From: Rhodocollybia butyracea
Taxonomy: Eukaryota > Basidiomycota > Agaricomycetes > Agaricales > Omphalotaceae
DNA: 64,000 bases
NCBI GenBank assembly: GCA_015501585.1
Contig: JADNRY010000290.1
Location: 1-64,000 of the forward strand
Direction: 5' to 3'
Each line of letters begins with the position of its first letter. Position 1 is the stretch's first letter. This document shows positions 1-9,798 of this stretch, piece by piece. The position numbers and the translations under genes were made by a program. The notes under the pieces were generated by a model that saw nothing but the letters and a program-made list of their open reading frames with translations, did no database searches and was not told the origin of the DNA.

Positions 1-1615
1 CTAGTCGTGACAATATGCCTACAAGCATAGTCTGATTCTAAACTAGCGAGGATACTCGAGGTGCCCAGAGACATCAACACTAGATTGTCAGTCTAGTTTT
101 TACCCACCCCAATGCATACACTAATCTGCATACTTGGATGTCTTGAAGTGGGATGAGTACTGGTGGCGGGTTACCCAGGGAATGCCTCAGAAGGGGAATG
201 CAATCCTCATACTGTGCTAGCAGAAAGATGGATGCCGGAGGATAAGATCTACAATTGCCTTACAGACCAGAAGGAAGATCTTAACATGTTATGATGACTA
301 GTCAGGTTGTGATGCGGCACAGCTGCTAGATGATTAAGCCAGGCAAATTTGATATTTGATTATTAGCCAACTATTGACTAGGAAAGTCCTACTGCAATAA
401 ACCCAATGATCTTACAGTGAATAGGACATTGCCAAGCTGAAGCTCTGACGGTCCAGGAGCTCTGAGCATTGTGCTGGTGCACATAGCTCTGGGATTCTTG
501 GTATCTACTCAAAGCTAGCAAAGTGAACTATTGCTGCCAATCAGGAAAAGCTGTTTTTGCCTAGGTGACCCCAGAGTGGCCTAAAGCAAACTAGGTGACC
601 TATGAATCCTATGGCATCCTAGGAATTTGGGCTCGTCCCTTGCCAGTCAAGGCTCTTGAGGATTCCTCTGGGTATCCTAGGGTATCCTAGGAAGCCCAGG
701 GAAACTCCAGGACAACTTTGGGAACACCTGGGCAAACCTGGGCAGACCTAGGCTTGCCCTGGGTTTGCCTAGGATACCCTAGGAAATCCTCAAGAGCCTT
801 GGCTGGCAAGGAACGAGCCCAAATTCCTAGGATGCCATAGGATTCATAGGTCACCTAGTTTGCTTTAGGCCACTCTGGGGTCACCTAGGTAAAAACGGCT
901 TTTCCTGATCCAGTGGGAAATATTATTATCTTAGGGGATTGAGCTAGTCTTGCTCAAAACCTACCAGACAACTTCGAGGATAGACATGCAGACACGTACC
1001 TGTGTGGGGCCATGAAACATCCAATGGAAGGAATGGTTATTTGCGGTACGAGATTCCGTGAGGACCAGAATATGTTAATCCATTTTAATTTCTTTTACTT
1101 TAATACCCAAATTGGGACCGTACCTAAATTGGGATGGTTTTCTAGATAAATGTACAATGTCTGGGCTAGAGTTTCCTTTCTTAGCTAAATTCCTCTCTTT
1201 CTTGATTTTCTGTCTCACTCCATTTCTCTCCAACTCTGTTTCATCTCTTTTCATATTAAACTAGTAAAGACCGTCCAGTATATAAGCATGATGTATTTAT
1301 CTCATAAACCAAGTTATCTTGCCACCTCTCATAACCACCCATTGTGATGAAGTCAAAGGTCTCTTCACCGCCAGAGTCTGCTAGTGCTCTTAATTCCCCC
1401 TGGTTTAAAAGTACCAAGTCAATCAAACACTGTAACTGGGTGTTTGTTTAGGGTGCGTACGGAGTCTAGCTTTCTCTTCAAAGTCAATATTATACTCTAT
1501 CTTATAGAGTTTGGATTGGTGTAACAAAAGCTTTGTAACAGCTTTTGTGCCCGCTTAAGATTGAGTTAGATCTTTTGCATGAATCTAGTTGCTTCCTTCA
1601 AAGAGGGGATGGCTT
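1..1615. other. No gene recognised; contains one foldback element
   Basis: No open frame with recognisable coding character was seen on either strand. The stretch is AT-rich and contains a 370-bp foldback element at 540-909, listed separately. The rest (1-539 and 910-1615) shows no motif I can name. Confidence 0.6.
540..909. mobile_element. Foldback/MITE-like element 1
   Basis: Two arms of about 150 nt are imperfect inverted copies. The left arm starts ATCAGGAAAAGC at 540 and the right arm ends GCTTTTCCTGAT at 909. Both arms carry TAGGTGACC and CCTAGGAATTTGGGCTCG in opposite orientation. A GC-richer spacer separates them. The element is flanked by CCA at 537-539 and again at 910-912, which could be a 3-bp target duplication, though three bases can match by chance. 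No coding capacity is visible. The superfamily is undetermined; a 3-bp duplication would fit Harbinger-like or CACTA-like elements. It shares its terminal 11 bp with the larger element at 7190-8261. Confidence 0.75.
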
Positions 1616-1867
1616 TATAACACGCCCTATGGGCAAAGTCCTTAAGAACACCAGTGAACACGACAAATAGGATACTATTGTGTGTACGACGGTGTAAAAG
1701 ACTAACTAGACTCTTAAGTAATCATACAATACTTATAGTAACGGATTTATTATATAATTAATAATAAATAGAAAGATAAGATAGACCGTTTGGTCTATCG
1801 GCGGTGTCTAGGATGACCGTATTGCCGGATACGGTCAGTGGTGATTATGGAGAGCGGAGGCGTTACA
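1616..1867 (-). repeat. 3' LTR (252 bp)
   Basis: This is a direct copy of 4679-4931. On the minus strand it starts TGTAAC and ends GTTATA, so the termini are short imperfect inverted repeats. It abuts the duplicated target GGCTT on its outer side and a polypurine tract on its inner side. Confidence 0.9.
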
Positions 1868-1878
1868 CCCTCCCCCAC
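1868..1878 (-). other. Polypurine tract of the LTR element
   Basis: On the minus strand this reads GTGGGGGAGGG directly before the 3' LTR, the expected site for plus-strand DNA priming. It fixes the orientation of the element. No convincing tRNA primer-binding site was seen next to the 5' LTR, where the minus strand reads CTTTTTTGAACATC. Confidence 0.75.
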
Positions 1879-2237
1879 CAGATTAACATCAGGGATGTGA
1901 ATCGAAAATGGTAATGACATCATCACCATCCCAACCATTTCTAATTTGGTTTAACATAGAATGATCCCGCATCAAGTACGGGATTTAATTGATGCGGCGC
2001 ATCAGATTTTCGGACTTGTCCAAATCAAACGATAGTGGGGCATACCACTAGAGTATGATTTGATTCGGAAATGTCCAAATGTTCAACGCGCAGACTCGGA
2101 AGTTTCTGAGTATTGCTTAATGAGGATTCTCAGTGAGAATCCGGGCTGAGGATAAGTAGTGATGCCCAGGTAAGGCATATTACCTGGGCGTCGGAATAAA
2201 CCAATAAATCATTCAGAAGGTTTATCCTTTCCGATAC

Positions 2238-4510
2238 TTAAGGAGGTGTCCGACTCATCGGGTGTTCTGATGATTCAAGTTCATTGTCTCTATTCCTAGA
2301 AGAGACATAATATTTAGTGAGGGCCATGTGGTCCTCAATGCGTGTGATGGCTCTGACCATCACTTCTAATTTGGCATACTCCGGAACGATCCCCTTCTTC
2401 GTGAGTTGCCTGATAATATTGAAGGGTAATCCCTCAATGAACCGTTTCCGCATTGTTGCATCATCCGGTGTTTGGAGCATCCATGATGCCCATCGTGTAA
2501 GTGAGGAATAATAATCCCTCACACCCGTATCGGGTGAATACTCAATAAGGTCAAACTGCCGTGCAACTTGATGAATGGTCGTTGCTTGGATGCAACAATC
2601 AAAGACACCAATGATGGCGCCTTCAAATGTCCACTTAAGGACAGTGCGGTGTATACCAGCGACTTCATCGTTATACCAGTCAAGGGCTTTGCCCTGTAGA
2701 AACATGCCAAGCACGGCAGTCCGTGTAGCATCGTAATCATCACTGCACATGCGGTTGACTACCATCCATTGGAGAAGTGACATTAGCCACCGCTCGAAGA
2801 CATCGACATCCGGAGATCCATCATAGACCTCCGGAGATGGAACTTTAAGAGCTTTACGGCTCTCAATGGGAGGGATAGGATTCCCTACCTTATCTCGAAT
2901 TTGTTTACGGTACACTTTGTGTACCTTGTGTTTCCATCGGGAACGACGTTCGTCATCACCTGTTGTTTCTCGCATCTTAGATGCAAGTGAGCGCAGTAAT
3001 TTACACTGCTCATTTTTAGTAATTTTACCCTTGCGGGTAGCAAATTTGTCTAGCCAAGAGGCATTAGACGATGAGTCAGTATTTGACTCAGTGTCACTTG
3101 GGTCCGATGATTCATCTGACCATGGGCTGCGTTTGCGGCCTTTGGATTTAGCACTCTTGTGCTTCCTCCCCCTTCACGGGATTTTTTGCTAGGTGCTTTT
3201 GCTCTGGCATTATTGCTTGGTCCTGGAAAGGACTCAGCGGGTGGAATGTAAAATCGATCCCAGATTTCTCTGGGAGTAGTCAATTTATCAACAGGTATTC
3301 CGTCGACATTATATCCCACCATTTGGTCGGGAAGCCCAGATGGCGCGAATCCGAAATCTCGGAGACTGGTGTTATGTTGGCGTTGAATCGCTATGCGACT
3401 CATCCAATCTTTAGCTACTCCCAATGGAAGTGGCTGTGGTTGCAACTCGGCCAATACCATTGGTACTGGCATTGAACTTGGCTCTGGCGCATTGCTGGAT
3501 GGCAATTTGGGCAGTCTTACGGTAGTGTGTACTACTGGAGGGGCAACACTTTGTGTGGCCGGGGCAATGGATATGGTAGTAGGAACTACCGGAAGGGTAC
3601 TGTGTTGCGGTCCTATACTGGAGTGATCTCCAGTAGTGTTCGGTACAACTACTGGAGGTGTAATAATAATATTGGGTACCACTGGCGCCCTTGCAGTAGG
3701 TAAGTACATTGTACTTTCCTGTGGTGGTATCGCTACTACCTGATTGAAGTTATGAGGTAACTTCGGTTCATTGTTGATGTTCACCACGCTTTGCGGTGAG
3801 TGGGATTTGGTCATAGGTAATGGCCTGGGACCTCGCAGTGTCTGAGACGCTGCCTCCGCATTGGGACTCTGTCTCATGCGGGATGTGTTGATGGGTGTCA
3901 GTGTAGTTACTGACACTGGTGCGTATTCCTGTCAAAATACAGGAACATGACAGAGTGACTTGGTCATCCCTTGTGAATACTGTTCGTCCAACAGTGATTG
4001 TTGGACTGACGGTGCCTTGGGCACAGTCTCACACCATTGGCGTACCAAGTTGTTTGTCTCAGTATGAATATATGGTGTTGCGTTGTGCAATACCGGTGGT
4101 GTGACGGCAGGCCATCTCGGTGTGGGTGCAACAATAGTGATTCTATTGCTGTTTCTCGATGAAGAAGATCTTTCTTCATTAGATCGGATGCTAGATGCAT
4201 CCCATTTCTCAGTTATATTGAGAATACGATTGAGTACTTGCGTACTCTTGTCGAGTGATGCCGCTACATCTTGTAGTGCAGAAGAAATCTCACTTAAACC
4301 CTCTCGGGTTGGCTGTTTCTTATGAATAGTCATAGACTGTTCATTAGGTGGACTTTTGTCCTGCCTGTAGTGCCGTCCTTCAGACTCACGCACAGAATGA
4401 GTCGCTGATGCGACTGAATAGATTGATTGTGGTGACACGTCACCACAAATGGAATGTGCGCGATCGCGCACGCTCCGATATGACTTCTCTGATTGATTTT
4501 GAGAGGTCAT
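2238..4510 (-). pseudogene. Retrotransposon gag-like polyprotein, broken
   Basis: One long frame of about 750 codons runs on the minus strand from ATG at 4510 but is interrupted twice. An in-frame TGA (minus TTT TGA CAG) lies at 3932-3934. A one-base frameshift lies near 3165-3180, after a Gly-rich KKSREG stretch; past it the frame continues through KSAKSKGRKRSPW to the stop at 2238. The C-terminal third carries a retrotransposon gag (capsid) pattern: FLQGKALDWYNDEV, then an FDLIEYSPDTGVRDYY segment and MRKRFIEGLP. The N-terminal two thirds are Ser/Pro/Thr-rich and low in complexity. No CCHC zinc knuckle is visible. In the intact family, Gag would form the cytoplasmic virus-like particle that packages the element RNA. 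The stop and shift make this copy unlikely to yield full-length protein. Confidence 0.8.
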
Positions 4511-4678
4511 TGAGACAGCGAATGATATAGCGGGACGGAAAATGGAGCGGGTTTTGTATAGCTTGTGATGTGAGTTGGAATAGTGGTTGTTATACTTGGT
4601 AGTATAACTGTTTTTAGCTTGTTAAACTAATAGCTTTGTGTTATTCACACAATAGTAATTTTTTGATGTTCAAAAAAG

Positions 4679-4931
4679 TATAACGCGCCCTATGGGCAAA
4701 GTCCTTAAGAACACCAGTGAACACGACAAATAGGATACTATTGTGTGTACGACGGTGTAAAAGACTAACTAGACTCTTAAGTAATCGTACGATACTTATA
4801 GTAACGGATTTATTATATAATTAATAATAAATAGAATGATAAGATAGACCATTTGGTCTATCGGCGGCGTCTAGGATGACCGTATCGCCGGATACGGTCA
4901 GTGGTGATTATGGAGAGGCGGAGGCGTTACA
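4679..4931 (-). repeat. 5' LTR (253 bp)
   Basis: This is a direct copy of 1616-1867 with about seven substitutions and one extra base. By orientation it is the promoter-bearing LTR of the element. It is followed on its outer side by the target duplication GGCTT at 4932-4936. Confidence 0.9.
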
Positions 4932-5221
4932 GGCTTCTAGTAAGGAATTATTCAGCTCCAGAGTGAGGGTTCCTTAGCTAGCTTTTAACAAGTATTAGTA
5001 AGCCACTAAGATTGTGGTATGAGTTCCTAGTGGTTAAGTTCACTCACAGTTTCGTAGCTTGACCCAGAGTTTGGTCAGGGATGTTACGGTGTTACGCTAG
5101 CTGGAGCCAGAGTTTGCCCAGGAGTGTTTCACAACCTTGTTTCTATTGTGCTAGCTGGAGCCAGAGTTTTCCCAGGAGTGTCCTAGTTGCGTTGTATTGG
5201 TTTTGGTTTTTGGTTATTGTT

Positions 5222-5257
<36 letters not shown>

Positions 5258-6025
5258 ATTTGGTTATTTGGGGTTTTTGGTTGGACATATGCGCACAACT
5301 TAGACAATAGTCTACGCTAGTTCAGTTCATAGAACTTACTAGACCTTGTCGCACTACGCTAGTTCAGTTGTTTCACTACACTGGCTGGTGTATCATCTTA
5401 CATTTGATATCTTAACTTTCTTTGGGGAATCTTTGACAACCCAGCCTCGCTCCCTTTAAATAAATTGATAGTCTGGTTAGGTGCAGTCTTGTATTTGTTA
5501 GGTTGTTTTCTAGCGCCTTTCACATACCAGTATGAACCAAGCCAATTAACAAGTTCCTGGTAATCTGGTAATCTGGTATTACCTTCAGTTTAGTAGCTTA
5601 ACCCAGAGTTTGGTTAGGGACTTTACGGTGATTCGCTAGCTGGTGCCAGAGTTTGCCCAGGAGTGTTTCAAAGCATCATAGTTTGACAACTAGCCAGAGC
5701 CAGAGTTTGCCTGGGAGTATTCTTGCTTTGTTTGTTTGTATCCCCACTTCACACACACACACACATGTTCACACTTCAACTTCGTTGAACTAGCTCTGTC
5801 TGCAGAGCTTAATTGATATAGTCACCACACTAGCCTTATACTCAGTACTGGAGTTTGTGTTAGCTAGCTTAATCTGATCTTATTGTTATGCTGGAGGAAT
5901 CTCTGATCTCTGACAACTCAATCTTGCTCCAAAATTTGATAGTCTGTTTTAGTGCGGTATTGTTCATTAGCTGTAGCCTGTTACAGTTGTTTTGTAACGC
6001 ATTTCAAAGACCAGTACAAACTAGA
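4932..6025. repeat. Non-coding stretch with dispersed direct repeats
   Basis: A block of about 75 bp is repeated directly, at about 5058-5135 and 5595-5672. It contains CCCAGAGTTTGGT, GCTAGCTGG(A/T)GCCAGAG and TTTGCCCAGGAGTG. Shorter versions of GCCAGAGTTT..CC(A/T)GGAG(T) recur at about 5156-5185 and 5695-5720. CA runs occur within it. No gene was recognised. It may be the eroded terminal region of an older element into which the LTR retroelement inserted. Confidence 0.55.
5224..5254. repeat. (AC)n microsatellite
   Basis: About 15 uninterrupted AC dinucleotide units. A shorter CA run lies near 5750-5765. Confidence 0.95.
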
Positions 6026-7189
6026 TCAATTATCAGGCAGGATGGAATGTCCAGCAGCATTGATTGCACAAGGACCACAGGAAACATCATCAGCCTGGGA
6101 TGAAACAGGAAATATCTCTGTGGTGAAAGAGACAAAGGTATGTTGGGTCTTCCATGTTTCGAGGGTTTGAAGAAACTTTGGTGGCATCACGGGAGCTTTC
6201 TTTCTGCCCAGTGAGTTAAAGGAAACAGCGACACCTCCCATCAATGCCAATCGGGACCCAGTGGTCCAGTCCAAGGGTCTCACCTTTCCTTGGTGGCAGT
6301 TTCCTGAGGTGATCAATGGTGATAAAAACCTTTTCTTCTTCAAAAACCTGTTTTGAAACTGATTCCAGCCATCCACAGCCTAAGTACTTGTCCACTTTCC
6401 CTTCTTCTCCACCAAAAAGACTAACAAGTTTTGCAAGGTAGTCTGTGTTACGCACAACAAACTTTGAGCCAAGTGTATGGTTGTCTTCAACTCTGGCATG
6501 TAATACTTCTAAAGCATTGTTGATGACCATAGAGTTTAACCAGTTTGGTCCTAACACCCTCCATAGGCTATGTATAGGCAACTTATCCATGAACCCTACC
6601 TTCAAGGCTGTCCACGGAACATTGCCTAACATCTGGTATGTCTGTTCTGCATCGAGACACAAATTTTCATTTGAGTGCTGTTTCCGTAGGGTGTTCAACC
6701 AGACAAGATTGCAGGACCATGGTTTTTTGGATAGTAGATAGATGTGTGCATATGGTGGTCCAGTATGAAATGGCCCATAATGGAAATAATGTATCTTCAC
6801 CTATGTATGACATGGGCATATTGGATTGACCAGGTGCCGTTGAGGAAAGATTTGTGTGATAACATGTTCAATTTATGAACTGTAGCAGTATTGAGAAGTG
6901 GGAGTTTTCTGAGCTTCTGGAGCATTCCCAGTGAATCCTCATCTGGGAATAATGGAGAAAAGAACTGGGCAGGTTCCAGACTCGAATCAGAGCTTGATGA
7001 TGTTTTGGGAAAATTGAAGTCAAGCATAGCCCATAAGGATTCCTGTCGATTAGGAAATAGTATTGCCTTTGCACTTTTAGAAATAGTGAATAGAGATTTG
7101 GCATGCTTTTGCTCTTCTTTGGTGGACCACAGCATAATGGCTGGATTGGACATTGGGGGGGTAAGAGAAATTTTTAAGCTGAAGGCCAC
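6026..7189 (-). pseudogene. Ulp1-like (C48) cysteine peptidase gene, degenerate
   Basis: Three overlapping minus-strand frames together resemble a Ulp1/SENP-type SUMO peptidase domain. The middle frame (6800-6216) has PWTALKVGFMDKLP, then GPNWLNSMVINNALEVL, which matches the family's W-L-N-D-x-x-I-N helix, and LDHWVPIGID, which carries the catalytic His. The last frame (6376-6026) has FNSLGRK, where the family normally has an Asp (DSL), and then SQADDVSCGPCAINAAGH with the Gln and nucleophile Cys. The His and Cys parts lie in different frames with no clear intron, and the Asp looks replaced by Asn, so I call it a pseudogene. The upstream frame (7189-6797) has no known domain. Its 5' end is cut by the foldback element at 7190. 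In fungi such proteases are often transposon cargo; that origin is inference here. Confidence 0.6.
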
Positions 7190-8261
7190 ATCAGGAAAAG
7201 TACTATAGACTTAAGGCAACCTGGGAAAAGGGTCAGGGAGTCATTTGGCTTAAGTCAACTCAAGTGACTTGAGCTGACTTGAGTTTGTCATAGGTATCCG
7301 GCGCAGTGGGACTCGGGGCCGTGAGGCTCCCTCAGGAGATTGGGTATACGAGTGCTCTATATCACTATGTACTACTTGGCCTTTGTACCAGGCCTTATAT
7401 ACTACAGTACGGGTACTCTACGAGGTATCTACCGGGTCTGTAAGTATTAGTAAGTATCTTGGTAAGTAGATCAGTAAGCTACATCGGAGGATTATCAGTG
7501 CCGGATTGACATGATGTCATCATCGGCTCGGTGAACTACAACAGAGTTGACTTGAGTAAACCTCACTAATCCCAAGTTTGTGGAGTTGACCCCAAGTCTA
7601 CTCAAGTCTGCTCAAGCAAATACCAAGTTTGTGAAGTTGGCCCCAAGTTAAAAGTCAAGGGGTCTCCAAAATCTTAATACCAGACATGACCTTGTTTTTT
7701 GGCCATAAGGATTTTTTTGACCCCCCTCCCCTCCCCCACCCCTTATATAGCAAAATTTTCTCACGCAAAGTGGCTGGCATCACTGGCATATAGTGTATGT
7801 CAGCACTGGCATCATCTGCCGCACCTTATCAAGGCAGATTTCAACAACTACTTACCTTTGAGATGAACATTTGGGCAGTATTACAGTCATTAATTGCCTA
7901 ATTGACATCATTGTTGGCAAGTTCGGTGTCATTGGTACCATGTTCCGGGACCCAATTGAGGGGGAAACTTAGTATTCCGCCTTTTGTGACTACATTTTGG
8001 ATTGATTGAGCCCAAATATAAGTCAAAAGGCCATAAAAAGCAGTTTTACATTGTTTAATCATCACTAGAACACTGTTGTGTGAGGTCAAAACTTTTGGTC
8101 ATAAGCCAACTTCAGACCCCTCCCCCCCTAAGGTCATGTCAGCGCCTAAATTTTGGAGACCCCTTGACTTAAGTCAACTCAAGTCACTTGAGCTGACTTG
8201 AGCCAAATGACTGCCTGAACCTTTTCCCAGGTTGCCTTAAGTCTATAGTACTTTTCCTGAT
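7190..8261. mobile_element. Foldback element 2, with ATCAGGAAAAG termini
   Basis: The inverted ends are long. ATCAGGAAAAGTACTATAGA from 7190 is matched in reverse up to 8261, and the similarity continues for about 90 nt through the TTAAGGCAACCTGGGAAAAGG and CAAGTGACTTGAGCTGACTT motifs. A second inverted pair lies inside: AGTCAAGGGGTCTCCAAAAT near 7651 is reversed near 8150-8170. About 270 bp of unrelated sequence (7288-7550) interrupts the left half. The terminal 11 bp equal those of foldback element 1. No clear target duplication is visible (CAC on the left, GCA on the right). No transposase is encoded. Confidence 0.7.
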
Positions 8262-8512
8262 GCACCGCATTGCATAAACTTAATTGGGTATTTCATCCCT
8301 GGATTGGATATTTGGGATAAGAGGCTGGAGGCCGCCACATCAGAGCACGTCGGGCCTCACCCGCCGCATTGCCTGAACTTCATTTTATATTTCATAACAC
8401 ATCACAGGAGGGTCTGAACTTGTGATTTTTGAACTTAGCATATAATGCATAACACCCAAGTAACACCCCATGAACTTACTGTTGTAATTATACAGTATAT
8501 ACGCCCTTCTCA
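8262..8512. repeat. Short tandem duplication next to foldback element 2
   Basis: CCGCATTGC followed by an AACTT(A/C)ATT...TATTTCAT pattern occurs twice, about 104 bp apart (from about 8264 and 8368). The block around TGGATTGGATATTTGGGATAAG..GGCCGCCACATCAG (8303-8343) resembles the sequence just left of the foldback element (7143-7193). The flanks may therefore be copies of one older repeat. No gene was seen. Confidence 0.45.
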
Positions 8513-8751
8513 TCACTTTGTGCTAATGGTATAGCACCTAGTTGCCTTCTTTTGGATGTAAACTACAATTTCATGTGTGCAAAGAGGGCATATAATTGAA
8601 AAAGTCTCCTGTGACTTGAAGCAGAGATCTGCAAACTTGGGACAAGATAAGTGCTTTGTGAAAGAGGAAGAGAAGGCTGGCTGGTTATGGAGAATGATGA
8701 ATCTGACAGAGAGTGTAGGGAAGAGGTCTGGATGCTGGTGAGCACAAGAAC
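8513..8751 (-). pseudogene. Severed 3' part of NLR copy A
   Basis: This minus-strand open frame reads SCAHQHPDLFPTLS and continues to a stop at 8513, about 77 codons. It begins exactly at the left target duplication of the outer hAT element. If the element and one copy of the 8-bp duplication are removed, the last NLR-A exon (ending QHQSCSC at 9799) runs on into this frame in phase, without a stop. I therefore read it as the former C-terminus, or as 3' readthrough of NLR-A. NLR copy B stops earlier and has no counterpart, so whether this stretch was ever translated is inference. Confidence 0.5.
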
Positions 8752-9798
8752 TAAGGATGGACATGAGTCTGGATCCCGGTAAACCCGGACCCGCCGCACA
8801 GGTACCTGCGCCAAAGAAAACATGACCTGTGACCTGACCTGGACCCATGGGAAACAGGTCATGCAAGTCTACCAGCAGGTACTTAGGTATACTTGTGTAC
8901 TTATATTTAATTTTATCAACTGTAAATTAGAGATGTCCACGAGTCCGGATCCAAGTATACTTGGATCCGGAGCGCAAGTACTTGTGGCCTAAAAGGCCTG
9001 ACTCGTGACCCGCGGCTGACTCGTGGGAAACGGGTCACTGACTCGCAAGTATTATCTGCAAGTACTTGCGGGTCTCACAAGTACTTGTGGATCCGCACAC
9101 TAATCAAGTAGTTACAGCTAATATTCACAAGTATTTACCATTATTTACTTGCATACAGTGATCGTACAGTGTATAATGCTATTAAAAACCTGTACTTTAC
9201 TTGTTACACTAATTTCATACTATGGTATGAAGTAAAAATGTACTGACAGTTAGGCTTTGGATTGTAGACAGCCTACGGCGATTGGGCGCTAAAATACAAC
9301 CTCAAACATGTGTGGCAGTACTTGATAAGTACTATAATAGATATGATACTATTAATTACTGTAAGTTTTGATCACCAACAACAAATATATGAGTTCATAT
9401 TGCTTGCACAAGTCACACAAGTACTTGCAAGTCAACCGAAAATTGCAAATGGCTGACTTGTGACCCGCGCCTGACCCGTGGGAAACAGATCCTGGGATCC
9501 GCGAGTCACATACTTGCGGGTTTTCCCACGGATCTTACCTGCGAGTACTTGTGAAGACTTGGACTCATGGACATCTCTACTGTAAATAGTACATACAGTA
9601 TATAATGATCAAAACTACCAACAATATTAGGGTGGATACAGGTCACCCCAGGTCTGGAAATTCCCAAGGGGTGACCTGTGACCTGGCCTGCACATGTGGG
9701 AACAGGTACCTGGATCCGGCGGATCCGGGTCAGACGGGTATCCCCACGGGTCAAACTTGCGAGTCACCTGTAAAGAGCCGGACTCGTGTCCATCTTTA
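8752..9798. mobile_element. Outer hAT-type non-autonomous element
   Basis: Terminal inverted repeats are TAAGGATGGACATGAGTC on the left and the reverse of TAAAGATGGACACGAGTC on the right. The element is flanked by a perfect 8-bp target duplication ACAAGAAC at 8744-8751 and 9799-9806; 8 bp is the hallmark of the hAT superfamily. Without the inner insertion it would be about 390 bp, and it encodes nothing recognisable. The subterminal regions carry repeated GACCTGTGACCTG(G/A)CC-type motifs in both orientations, as hAT ends often do. Confidence 0.88.
8928..9579. mobile_element. Inner hAT-type non-autonomous element, nested
   Basis: This 652-bp element has inverted termini TAGAGATGTCCACGAGTCCG on the left and the reverse of TAGAGATGTCCATGAGTCCA on the right. 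It is flanked by a perfect 8-bp duplication CTGTAAAT at 8920-8927 and 9580-9587. It lies wholly inside the outer hAT element, so it inserted later. The interior is AT-rich and non-coding, while the ends are rich in CAAGTACTTG(C/T) and GACTCGTGACCCGCG motifs. Its termini resemble those of the outer element, so both were probably moved by related hAT transposases encoded elsewhere. Confidence 0.9.

Larger units (their letters stand above)
1616..4931 (-). mobile_element. Gag-only LTR retrotransposon (Ty3/Gypsy-like gag, no pol)
   Basis: The element has two near-identical direct LTRs of 252 and 253 bp. It is flanked on both sides by the 5-bp target duplication GGCTT (1611-1615 and 4932-4936). A purine-rich tract (GTGGGGGAGGG on the minus strand) lies next to the left LTR, which makes that LTR the 3' LTR and places the element on the minus strand. 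The internal region is only about 2.8 kb and holds one broken gag-type reading frame. No protease, reverse transcriptase, RNase H or integrase motif is visible, and there is no room for them. This is the architecture of a non-autonomous terminal-repeat element that keeps gag. The LTRs differ by about seven substitutions and one indel, which suggests a fairly recent insertion. Confidence 0.88.

Noticed and set aside
7190..8261. Target-site duplication for foldback element 2
   Set aside because: Flanks are CAC on the left and GCA on the right; no duplication of 2-10 bp fits the proposed ends, so none is claimed.
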